Assembly (NCBI GenBank): GCA_900548385.1
Contig: URKJ01000009.1
Coordinates: 51,226 to 115,225 of the forward strand
DNA from: an uncultured bacterium
GTDB lineage: Bacteria > Verrucomicrobiota > Lentisphaeria > Victivallales > UBA1829
Direction of reading: 5' to 3'
Length of the DNA stretch: 64,000 nucleotides
Position 1 is the first letter of the stretch, and each line of letters opens with the position of its first letter. The position numbers and the translations under genes are program-made. Below are positions 46,254 to 53,976 of this stretch, one piece after another. The notes below the pieces were generated by a model. It searched no databases and had not been told where the DNA came from. It was given only the letters and a program-made list of their open reading frames with translations.

Positions 46254-47051
46254 TTAAAATATATAGTTGAAATGATAATCGGGCATCCGGTGAAATTCCG
46301 CCTTGCCGGCATGGCTCCAAGCTCCTTTGATCAACTCATGAACGGCAGGAAACGACCGCGCGGCAGTGTGCCCGTCGACAAAAAGTATATTGGCGAATGA
46401 GTTGTGTAAATAATGCATTCCGATGGAAACAGATGTGTTGTACTGATACCCCGGCGCTCCCGGCGCGGTTGTTCCATAACGGACGGAGTCGCCGAGCAGA
46501 AGATAGCGCGAGGGATTTTTCATCCGGGGCAGGAAAAGGGTATTGTCGATAAAAGGTGTACCGAACGATGCCTCATAGTCACTGCCTCTGGAACTGAAAT
46601 GAATCCCGTAAGTATAGGCACTCCGGTTTACCGACAGATTGTCCGGATAGTTTCCTGCCGGGCAGCAGACATAGGCAGGTACCTTCCCGGCAAAATAATG
46701 CGGGCTCCATTGGGGAATTGCACTGCTGCGGACAATAATGTATCCCGCGTTGGCATCTGAATATTCGACAAAAAGCAAGCCGACTTGCCGTAAGTTGTTA
46801 AGACAGGCCGTTGCCCTTGCTTTCTGCCGCGCCTGATTCAGTGCGGGCAGTAATATTCCGGCAAGAATAGCAATTATTGCAATCGTGATAAGCAATTCTG
46901 TAAGGGTGAAACGGCATTTCCCTGTCATTGATTTCCCCGGAATTGTTTCAGTGCGCCGCCAACCGGACGTTGTCTGCTTGACGCCCGGTTCGGCGACTTC
47001 AGAAGCATTGGCTGCAGCGGGATTTCCAATTTTTTTAAAAGGAATATCCAT
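46254..47051 (-). CDS. Pseudopilin-like protein with unusually long leader (H-X9-DG)
   Basis: 265 residues. The first ATG has a strong GAGGAG site and gives a 47-residue leader before the prepilin helix FTLTELLITIAIIAILAGILLPALNQARQK. A second possible start, Met42 (46928), has GGGGA upstream and would give a normal 5-residue leader. Signature HNSFANILFVDG (H-X9-DG). Followed 11 bp later by the two-domain glycosidase. An AraC gene lies upstream on the same strand. Confidence 0.85.
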   Translation of the reverse strand: MDIPFKKIGNPAAANASEVAEPGVKQTTSGWRRTETIPGKSMTGKCRFTLTELLITIAIIAILAGILLPALNQARQKARATACLNNLRQVGLLFVEYSDANAGYIIVRSSAIPQWSPHYFAGKVPAYVCCPAGNYPDNLSVNRSAYTYGIHFSSRGSDYEASFGTPFIDNTLFLPRMKNPSRYLLLGDSVRYGTTAPGAPGYQYNTSVSIGMHYLHNSFANILFVDGHTAARSFPAVHELIKGAWSHAGKAEFHRMPDYHFNYIF

Positions 47052-47122
47052 TCAAGTTCTCCTCATTTTCGTACAGTTTTCTGCGAAATTCGGTTTATAA
47101 GGGGCTTATACACCGATTATCA

Positions 47123-47136
47123 GTATAATTATACCA
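47123..47136 (-). promoter_or_regulatory. Promoter -10 region with palindrome for the pseudopilin-GH pair
   Basis: On the minus strand TATAAT (47133-47128) is preceded by TGG, an extended -10, and sits in the perfect palindrome GTATAATTATAC (47123-47134). The -35 is poor, as expected for an activator-dependent promoter near an AraC gene. About 75 bp before the pseudopilin start. Confidence 0.5.
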
Positions 47137-47197
47137 TACTTCCGGAGGATTCGGAAAGACACGAAGTGGAAAAATATCAGGAATAATCAAAAAAACA

Positions 47198-48112
47198 TCA
47201 GGATTCGTAATTCTGTTTGCGGTATTCTTTCGGACTGCAGCCGTAATGCTTATAGAATTCTCCCGAAAAATACAGAGGGTGGTTATATCCAACCATTGCC
47301 GCAATTTCTTTTATGGCATGCCGGCTGTTCCGGAGCAAAGCCGCAGCGTGAGACATCCGCAGACGAATCAGGTACTGATACGGCGTAATGCCGAATCGAG
47401 TTCTGAACGTTAAATTCATCTCGTCCAGGTTGACCGAAAAAAGCGATGCCACTTCACGCATGTCCAATTTTTCTGTGAAATTCTGTTTGAAATAATCGGC
47501 AAGCCGGGCAAAAATATCATTGGCGGCCTGTTTTTTCATACTTGAGGAAATCACCTCAAGGAAAGTGAAACACCACCCGGCATTCCGTGCCATCGCGTAT
47601 TGGCAGAACGGACTGCGCAGAAGAGTCTGAATTTGAGAGCAGAAGCGGAGAATCGCTGTTCCGTCCGGAAAAGGAATCGTATCGACATTGTCAAGCTCAA
47701 ACATCGTAAGCAGATCCACGAGGTGCGGCCCCTCCAGACAGAATCCCACTAAACGGCACGGCGTTGCCGCTTCGAACAGCAGGTCATGCTTCAAGCCCGG
47801 ATGGAGCAGACAAAGGTCGCCGGGTTCCGCAATATATCCCCGGCAGCCACTGCGGATACGCAATTCACCGGAAAGGACATATTCCAAAGAAAGAAAATCC
47901 TGCCGAAGCCGGCGTTGAAAAAAGAATCCGGTCAAGTCGGAGTTGCCTGCGTAAGAACAGTACACCGTTGCAGTATCCGAAATTTTCGCAGGTAATTGCA
48001 CCACCTTTTTATGGGAACCAATACCATCTTCAGCTCCGATGAATCTTGAAGAAGCATGAAATATCTTTGCTTTCCGGTTTGTAAAGCATGAAATATCCTG
48101 AAGAACTCTCAT
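47198..48112 (-). CDS. AraC family transcriptional regulator
   Basis: 304 residues from the chosen start. Cupin-like sensor domain (LEYVLSGELRIRSGCRGYIAEPGDLCLLHPGLKHDLL). C-terminal DNA-binding region: LDMREVASLFSVNLDEMNLTFRTRFGITPYQYLIRLRMSHAA, then AIKEIAAMVGYNHPLYFSGEFYKHYGCSPKEYRK. Start placed at 48112 because the promoter at 48152-48180 excludes the longer frame to 48286; GAGGGTG lies 13 nt upstream. Same strand as, and 147 bp before, the pseudopilin-glycosidase pair it probably regulates. Confidence 0.88.
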   Translation of the reverse strand: MRVLQDISCFTNRKAKIFHASSRFIGAEDGIGSHKKVVQLPAKISDTATVYCSYAGNSDLTGFFFQRRLRQDFLSLEYVLSGELRIRSGCRGYIAEPGDLCLLHPGLKHDLLFEAATPCRLVGFCLEGPHLVDLLTMFELDNVDTIPFPDGTAILRFCSQIQTLLRSPFCQYAMARNAGWCFTFLEVISSSMKKQAANDIFARLADYFKQNFTEKLDMREVASLFSVNLDEMNLTFRTRFGITPYQYLIRLRMSHAAALLRNSRHAIKEIAAMVGYNHPLYFSGEFYKHYGCSPKEYRKQNYES

Positions 48113-48148
48113 TATTATTCTGACACCCTCTGCAGTAGCGGTTTTAAC

Positions 48149-48218
48149 AATATTATAAACCATAAGCCTCTTTCTGACAAGATGTCTTTTTGAAAAAAAT
48201 ACCAAAAAAATGCTTTTG
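48149..48218 (-). promoter_or_regulatory. Promoter block copy B (AraC gene)
   Basis: Minus-strand -35 TTGTCA (48180-48175) and -10 TATAAT (48157-48152), 17-bp spacer. The surrounding 70 bases, including the tract on the far side of the -35 (48181-48218), are nearly identical to 53629-53699 upstream of the GntR gene. The spacer here reads GAAAGAGGCTTATGGTT, lacking the palindrome of the other copy. Confidence 0.75.
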
Positions 48219-48300
48219 AGGATTGTAAAAGCAAACAGCCGCGAATAAAAAGAAGAATACAATACCGGTTGATCTTTGCTGCACACAAAGCAGATTCTGT

Positions 48301-48344
48301 AAAAATAGAAAAGTCCCTGAGATGGTTCTTCGTCTCAGGGACTT
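48301..48344 (-). terminator. Rho-independent terminator of the GntR-pseudopilin-GH operon
   Basis: Perfect 12-bp stem AAGTCCCTGAGA (48311-48322) / TCTCAGGGACTT (48333-48344). Read on the minus strand it is followed by TTCTATTTTT. About 50 bp past the glycosidase stop. Confidence 0.9.
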
Positions 48345-48396
48345 TCTTGTCAGCGTGTCAGGTGATACGCCATGACTCCGCCTTTGAAGCATCCGG

Positions 48397-51300
48397 TTAT
48401 TTCAGGAGTTCATAGGCGAAACAGGCTGTGCCGTCCCGGTCGGTTTTTGCCTGAAAAGCGATTCCTTTCGCTGTATGGCGGTATTTGACCTTGCCGATTC
48501 GTTTCCCGGAACAGTCGAGAGCGTAGAGTTTCGGATTTTCCAACCGGGTCCAGAAAGTGATTTCCGCCTGTGCGCTGCGGAACAGAATGGAGACCGGGCG
48601 CTGCCTGTGAACGCTTTTCAGGAGCGTTTCCATGGAATTGTCCGTATAGACGTTTCCCTCGTTCTGCATGTCGGTTACATGGATGATCAGAATCCGTTCC
48701 GATTCAGTGAGCTGCCTGCCGTCAAGCGATGTCGCGGCGATTGTCGCCTGAGAATCGCTTTCGGCGGAAAGACAGTCGCCGTCAAGTCTGCCTTTCCGGT
48801 CGAAAAAGAATCCCTCGGTGCGGGGTGTGACGAGCCGGAATGTCCCGTTTTTGAAATCCGCCAGAATTTCCCCCGTGGAACTGACGGCGGTATCCGCCTT
48901 TTCGTGCAGGGTGTATTTTTTCTGTTTTGCAAACTGTTCCATTGCCGTCTTGTCATTTCCCTTGATAACCGGCAGTGCCGGAGATACACCGGGGTTGTAT
49001 TCGGTCGAGATGTCAACTATTCCAGTTGTTTTCGGCGGAAGGGGATTCCGGAACGACCTGCCGTCTCCGGAAACGGCGACGGAGCCTGTTTTGGCGGAAA
49101 ACACGAGTGCTCCGGTATTTGTCGGATAATAACGCTGGAACGGTTCAAAGCTGCTTCCGGCTCCTACTGCGGTCGCAACGCTGTCTTCGAGCGGAGCGAC
49201 ATCCCTGCGCAGAAAGATCATTGCCGCAATGCGTTCCGGAATATTCCGTGCGGGATCGTTGACCATATCCCACATTTCCAGTCCGGTTTTCGGCGAGAAA
49301 ATCAGATCGTCCCGGTTTGCATGACAGAAGCGGTAGAGCCCGTTCCAGTCCTGGAGCGCCGCCATAGCGGGATAAATGAGTCCGCCTTCGCTCCGGTTCG
49401 GGGCGGGATAGGAAAAATTGAACTCCGAAATCTGGAACGGTTTGCCGAAGACGCGGCGGGCGCTTCCGTTAAGATAGGAAAAACGGGTCCGCAGTGTATT
49501 TCTGCCGCAATAGAGATGCTCGTCGACAAAATCATAGTCAAGCCGCTGGAATGTCAGGTTCGGATATCCCAGAAAGTTCTGGTCGGTGAGCAGTGCATCC
49601 GTTCCGATTTCTCTGCGGAGAAAATGGGACATATCCTTGTAATACTCTCCGTAAATTTTCATGCCGAACTTACGGAATTCCAGTTCCCTGTTCTTCCCGT
49701 TCAGGACAAGCCCGTTCGCCTTTGCGTATTTCTCAAATTCTTTAAGATATTGTTCCTTCGCGATCGAAAGCGGGTGCGTAAGCGTGACCAGCATGGAATT
49801 TTCATTCAGAATGGAAATGGAGATCAGTGCCGGATCATCCTTGATCGCCAGCCCCGTGTAGGGATTCACAGGCAGAAGAAGATTCCGGGTGAACTGTTTC
49901 AGGTCGTCCCGAACCGGTTTCAGCAGCATTGCTGCCAGATTGTAGATGTCTTTTGAAAATCCGGTGTAATAGGATACTTCCGGATCCCAGGTTACCCCCG
50001 GCACCTTTTTAATGTCGAACGAACGTGCGGTATAGAGATCGAGAGAGTAATAGATCCCCGCTTTTTTTAATTGTGCAAGCAGATAATGCAATGCGTCCAG
50101 GCGTTCCGGATTAATGGCGGCGGTCATGTTTCCCCATCCCGCAAGAATGATGTCGAAATGATGAAGCCGGACCGCGTTATATCCGAACGCCCGCAGATTC
50201 CGCACGAGTTTTTCCGTTTTTTCCTTATCCATCATGGTGGTCGCGAAACAAAGATTAGTGCCCCATATATGGAAGATTTTTCCGGGTTTTCCCGCAAAGC
50301 GGAAGTTTCCATCCTTTCCGGCGATGACTCTGCCGTACTTCCCGGCCGGTGCATCCTGCAGGAACGAAAAATCCAGAGCTGATCCCGGTTCCACCGTCAG
50401 GCACGGTTTGTAGAGAGGCCATGCCTTGCTGCGCTTCATGGTGAATGCGGTGGAATTGTTCCGGGCAAGTGTAATTTTTTGCGGAGAAAGCGTAAGGCCG
50501 GCGATCATCCAGACGCTTTTCCCGGTTGAGAGGAAGCGTACCGAGGCGACTGTTTTTGCCGGGTCCGGATGAAAAACGCTCATAAACAGCCCGATTTCGC
50601 GAAGTTCCCCGAGGTTCATGATTTTTTCCTTCCAGACGAGCTGTCCGTTTTCCCAGGATTGTGCCGGACTCCACCAGTTGGCGACATCCTGCCGGTTGAT
50701 TATCGGAAAGCGGCTTCCGGTTCCGTCTGTGTATTGGAGTTCCAGCGTTCCGATCTGCTGTTTGCCGGTTGGCGCCCAGGCGAGTGAATGAAGCAGGAAA
50801 ATGGATGCCGCCTTCATCTCTGGCAGCTTCATTTCCGCCTGTTTCGGAAGCCACTGGAGTCCGCCTCCGCCAAGTACCAGGCAGGAGTTTCCTTCCTTGT
50901 CGGAGGCAATCTTGAATACAGCGGGCCCCGCCTCCAGTTTTCCCGGTTTCAACGGGGACATATCCTGTTCCGGCCCCTGATCTGTCCATCCGCCGAGCCT
51001 GTCATCCGCTTTGGAATCGGCGAATGTGCGGTTCGCGCATGGTTTCAGGGAAACGGTGGTCATCCGGTACGGAGTATATTTCAGTCGCAGGGATATCGTA
51101 CTTTTTCCGTTTTCCGTCTTCATCGGGATCCGGCAGGAATAGTGTTGAAGATAAGCTCCGAAGAAACGGTTATCGTTTAACTGGACCAGAGTCTGCCGTT
51201 CCGGGAATGATATGGTAAGGAATCCTTTCGTCAGAGGCAGGGTGAATTCAGAAACATCTTTCAACGAGCCGAAGGCATAGCCGTGTTTTTTATTGAGCTC

Positions 51301-51738
51301 GGAAGGGAACGTGTACTTTTTACCATTGTATTCCAGAATTTTTCCCTCCATTTTGCGCAGAGGCAGTTCGAGTTCCAGTGCGGCGAAATTCAATTTGAAA
51401 CCATTGGGATATTCCAGGCGGAACTCTGCGCTCCATTCAGCAGCGGAATGCCTGCTGTATATGATTCCGGAATCCGGCAGACCGCTTTTTTTCATAAAGG
51501 CTTTGGCGGTGATTGTGCTGTCTTTCGTTTCGATTTGCGGAGCGTAGCGGTAATGAGGGTTTTGCGTATATGCTGCATACCGCGTTTTTTCGGACCGGTA
51601 ATTGACATTGAATTTCAGTTTGCAGTCCTGTTCAATCACCAGGATTGAGTTTTTATCAACGGAAAATACCCCGTCCGCCATTCCAGGCAGTGAAAAAGCC
51701 GGAATGAGGGACAACAGGCAAAGAATGTTTCTTTTCAT
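48397..51738 (-). CDS. Exported clan GH-A (GH5-like) multidomain glycoside hydrolase
   Basis: 1113 residues. Signal peptide MKRNILCLLSLIPAFSLPGMA. Residues ~25-230 are an unassigned beta-rich domain. Residues ~231-425 are a module shared with the protein at 24942 (CANRTFADSKADDRLGGWTD). Lead-in SALDFSFLQDAPAGKYGRV, then a TIM barrel (FHIWGTNLCFATTM) with acid/base Glu646 in SISILNENSMLVT and nucleophile Glu772 in FQISEFNFSYP. C-terminal beta-domains (about 900-1113) resemble those of the proteins at 42793 and 39622. Last gene of the GntR-pseudopilin-GH operon, ending at a strong terminator. 47 bp after the pseudopilin. Confidence 0.8.
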   Translation of the reverse strand: MKRNILCLLSLIPAFSLPGMADGVFSVDKNSILVIEQDCKLKFNVNYRSEKTRYAAYTQNPHYRYAPQIETKDSTITAKAFMKKSGLPDSGIIYSRHSAAEWSAEFRLEYPNGFKLNFAALELELPLRKMEGKILEYNGKKYTFPSELNKKHGYAFGSLKDVSEFTLPLTKGFLTISFPERQTLVQLNDNRFFGAYLQHYSCRIPMKTENGKSTISLRLKYTPYRMTTVSLKPCANRTFADSKADDRLGGWTDQGPEQDMSPLKPGKLEAGPAVFKIASDKEGNSCLVLGGGGLQWLPKQAEMKLPEMKAASIFLLHSLAWAPTGKQQIGTLELQYTDGTGSRFPIINRQDVANWWSPAQSWENGQLVWKEKIMNLGELREIGLFMSVFHPDPAKTVASVRFLSTGKSVWMIAGLTLSPQKITLARNNSTAFTMKRSKAWPLYKPCLTVEPGSALDFSFLQDAPAGKYGRVIAGKDGNFRFAGKPGKIFHIWGTNLCFATTMMDKEKTEKLVRNLRAFGYNAVRLHHFDIILAGWGNMTAAINPERLDALHYLLAQLKKAGIYYSLDLYTARSFDIKKVPGVTWDPEVSYYTGFSKDIYNLAAMLLKPVRDDLKQFTRNLLLPVNPYTGLAIKDDPALISISILNENSMLVTLTHPLSIAKEQYLKEFEKYAKANGLVLNGKNRELEFRKFGMKIYGEYYKDMSHFLRREIGTDALLTDQNFLGYPNLTFQRLDYDFVDEHLYCGRNTLRTRFSYLNGSARRVFGKPFQISEFNFSYPAPNRSEGGLIYPAMAALQDWNGLYRFCHANRDDLIFSPKTGLEMWDMVNDPARNIPERIAAMIFLRRDVAPLEDSVATAVGAGSSFEPFQRYYPTNTGALVFSAKTGSVAVSGDGRSFRNPLPPKTTGIVDISTEYNPGVSPALPVIKGNDKTAMEQFAKQKKYTLHEKADTAVSSTGEILADFKNGTFRLVTPRTEGFFFDRKGRLDGDCLSAESDSQATIAATSLDGRQLTESERILIIHVTDMQNEGNVYTDNSMETLLKSVHRQRPVSILFRSAQAEITFWTRLENPKLYALDCSGKRIGKVKYRHTAKGIAFQAKTDRDGTACFAYELLK

Positions 51739-51785
51739 TTTGATCTCCTCCTTGTGTCTTTCTTATCAGAATGAATAATCATAAT

Positions 51786-52466
51786 TTACCATGTCCACTT
51801 TTTCCCCCAGAAGTAGGTGTTTTCATTGTCATATTCGCCGGTGTTGCTTTTGCTCCATTTGGAAAGGTATTCTATTTCCGGCCGTTTTTTCCAACCGACA
51901 TGTCCGTCCGCATAGAGAAGGTTCGGCGCACTGCCGTTGTAATGGCGATAGGAGAAAACATTTTTTGATATAAGGTAGTCAGATGTGCTGTCGGAGGTTC
52001 GGTCCGCAGCGATAAAACGTTCGGATGGTGATTTTATTTTGCTGATGTCGCCTTTCAACGGATAAGAATCCGCCGCCGCATATTGATTCAAGGCATAGTG
52101 ATCCTTTTCCGTGGCCATATCCCCTTTTCTGGAACCGTCGGGGCAGGCATAAATTCCCTTCGGCGTCCGATTCGTGCCGGAGGTCCAGTAGTATCCCTGT
52201 TTTATGGTCTGGTGTTTTTCGGACATGATGCAGAGCAGATCCTGCCAACGGGTATAAGTGGGTGCGCCGAACCCGATGGGCATCCGTTTGCAATTTTCGC
52301 CATATAGAAAAATCAGCTGTCCAATACTGCGCAGATTACTGCTGCACCGGATGGTATTCGCTTTCTTTCTTGCCGCGTTCAAAGCCGGCAGAAGAAGACC
52401 TGCAAGGATTGCAATGACAGCAATTACTACAAGGAGCTCTATGAGCGTAAATCTTGATCTTTTCAT
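51786..52466 (-). CDS. Pseudopilin-like protein
   Basis: 226 residues. Leader MKRSR then FTLIELLVVIAVIAILAGLLLPALNAARKKA. The C-terminal signature is spaced wider, H-X11-DG (HYNGSAPNLLYADG). Start at 52466 chosen because it overlaps the GntR stop (ATGA) and GAGGA precedes it; the frame extends upstream to 52667 inside the GntR gene without a ribosome site. Middle gene of the GntR-pseudopilin-glycosidase operon. Confidence 0.87.
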   Translation of the reverse strand: MKRSRFTLIELLVVIAVIAILAGLLLPALNAARKKANTIRCSSNLRSIGQLIFLYGENCKRMPIGFGAPTYTRWQDLLCIMSEKHQTIKQGYYWTSGTNRTPKGIYACPDGSRKGDMATEKDHYALNQYAAADSYPLKGDISKIKSPSERFIAADRTSDSTSDYLISKNVFSYRHYNGSAPNLLYADGHVGWKKRPEIEYLSKWSKSNTGEYDNENTYFWGKKWTW

Positions 52467-53593
52467 AAAAAAATATCCTCTGTGGTTTTGGGGTTTTTGG
52501 TTTGCTTTACCGTGGAGCCTTCGATGAGGCGGCCCATGATTTCGTAATGCATGGAGGGAGCGTCGTTTCCCTCCAGACGGCTGAGAAGCCGTTCCGCGGC
52601 GATGCGGGTTCGCAGGTAATACCGGTTGTTGAATGTCGTGATCGTATACCCGGGGGATGGGACACACTGGCGGTCGTCTCCGGATTCCGCCGAAAGAAGC
52701 GACACCTCTTCCGGAACCTTGATTCCCGAACTCAGGAGAGCCCGGAGAATTCCGCAGGCGATTCCATCGTGTGCGGCGATCATCAGCTCCGGCAGGGGTT
52801 CCGCCCGGATGAGCTTCAACGTGAATTCGAATGCGCCGCGCTCAGGATCGCGCATGGGTCCGAAAGAGTAGCTGTCGGGATACGTCCGGACATTGTCGCG
52901 GTTGAACGGAATTCCTTTACGCCGGAGAACCTGTCCGATTCCCCGGAGAGTGTCCCGCTCCTCCTGCCCGGTATCGGTCCCCTGCGTTATGTACAGGACG
53001 CTGCGGATTCCGCGCGAAACGATGTAATCGCCAAGCATGATTCCCTCGCCGAACGGGGAAGCGGAGATGCTGTCCGCTTTCAGTTCGGGAACGGGAAGCC
53101 CCCAGATCACGGTTTTTGTCCCCGGAACCGGCATCAGCTCCGGAGTGAAACGGAAGAACTTCGGAGAGAGCGGCAGCAGAAGCAGTCCTGCCGGGGGATT
53201 GTTCCTGCATTCCTTCAGAAAGCTGGTGTACCATGCGATATTAGCGCAGGCGCAGTAGGTTTCGACTTTCCATTCCGTTTCCATGAAGACTTCGTTGACG
53301 GCCTGGGAGAGCGTCATGTTGATCTTTTCATTGAGCGGATTGATGAGCATGACGCGCCGGTTATCCCTGCCGACTTCCGGGGGCTTGGGCGCGGCGACGG
53401 TTGTTCCGCATCCGCGTCTGCATTCGAGTACGCCTTCGTTTTTGAGCCTGGCGGCGGCGCGGGTGACGGTGGTGATTGCAACGGAGAATTGTCTGCTGAG
53501 CTCCCTGTGGGAGGGCAGAAGCATCCCCGTTTTGAGTTCACCCGTGCTGATGCGTTCTTTGATGCATCTGCAAATTTTGTCCTGAGGCGACAT
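52463..53593 (-). CDS. GntR family regulator with LacI-like effector domain
   Basis: 376 residues. N-terminal winged helix of GntR type (KICRCIKERISTGELKTGMLLPSHRELSRQFSVAITTVTRAAARLKNEG). The rest is a periplasmic-binding-protein-like sensor as in LacI (RVMLINPLNEKIN; SRGIRSVLYITQG; ELMIAAHDGIACGILRALLSSGIKVPEEVSLLSAESGD). Start at 53593 from a GGAGC site 7 nt upstream; a TTG at 53611 is the alternative. Coupled to the pseudopilin by ATGA. A CATAAGG nn CCTTATG palindrome in its own promoter suggests autoregulation (inference). Confidence 0.9.
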   Translation of the reverse strand: MSPQDKICRCIKERISTGELKTGMLLPSHRELSRQFSVAITTVTRAAARLKNEGVLECRRGCGTTVAAPKPPEVGRDNRRVMLINPLNEKINMTLSQAVNEVFMETEWKVETYCACANIAWYTSFLKECRNNPPAGLLLLPLSPKFFRFTPELMPVPGTKTVIWGLPVPELKADSISASPFGEGIMLGDYIVSRGIRSVLYITQGTDTGQEERDTLRGIGQVLRRKGIPFNRDNVRTYPDSYSFGPMRDPERGAFEFTLKLIRAEPLPELMIAAHDGIACGILRALLSSGIKVPEEVSLLSAESGDDRQCVPSPGYTITTFNNRYYLRTRIAAERLLSRLEGNDAPSMHYEIMGRLIEGSTVKQTKNPKTTEDIFL

Positions 53594-53628
53594 TCGAAAA
53601 GCTCCATGCAATAGTTCTGTGTTTTGAT

Positions 53629-53699
53629 AATATTATAAACCATAAGGTTCCTTATGACAAGATGTCTTTTTGAAAAAAATGCCAAAAAAAGAGCTTTTG
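53629..53699 (-). promoter_or_regulatory. Promoter block copy A with operator-like palindrome (GntR gene)
   Basis: Minus-strand -35 TTGTCA (53660-53655), -10 TATAAT (53637-53632), 17-bp spacer. The spacer holds the palindrome CATAAGG AA CCTTATG, overlapping the promoter core, so binding there would block RNA polymerase. The whole block is nearly repeated at 48149-48218. Confidence 0.78.
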
Positions 53700-53976
53700 G
53701 TAGGATAATGATTGCAGTGTACTACCTTCCGGAAACTGGTTTTCAAAACCGACACAGTTTTGACGGCCGGACTCTCGGACAACGTTTTCGTGCGAGCGTT
53801 CATTCATGGAGTGAACGGCGGCAGTTTCCTGACATCGGTACCAACGGATTTTAAACGTGTACAGCCTTCCGTTTTTCAGAGGCGGAATTACAACTTCATT
53901 TGGAAACGCCTCTGTCATGCCCCTGACATGACAAACCAAACAGAAGCATTGCACTCCTGGGCTTTCCTTTGCCGCA
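53700..53976. other. Intergenic stretch, no supported gene
   Basis: Lies between the GntR promoter and the end of the TPR gene. A 100-codon minus-strand frame (53652-53954) overlaps the promoter, has no ribosome site and no recognised family. No terminator hairpin with a T-run was found after the TPR gene. Confidence 0.5.

Noticed and set aside
53652..53954. 100-codon minus-strand frame between the GntR promoter and the TPR gene
   Set aside because: It runs through the GntR promoter, has no ribosome site and no recognisable fold or motif.
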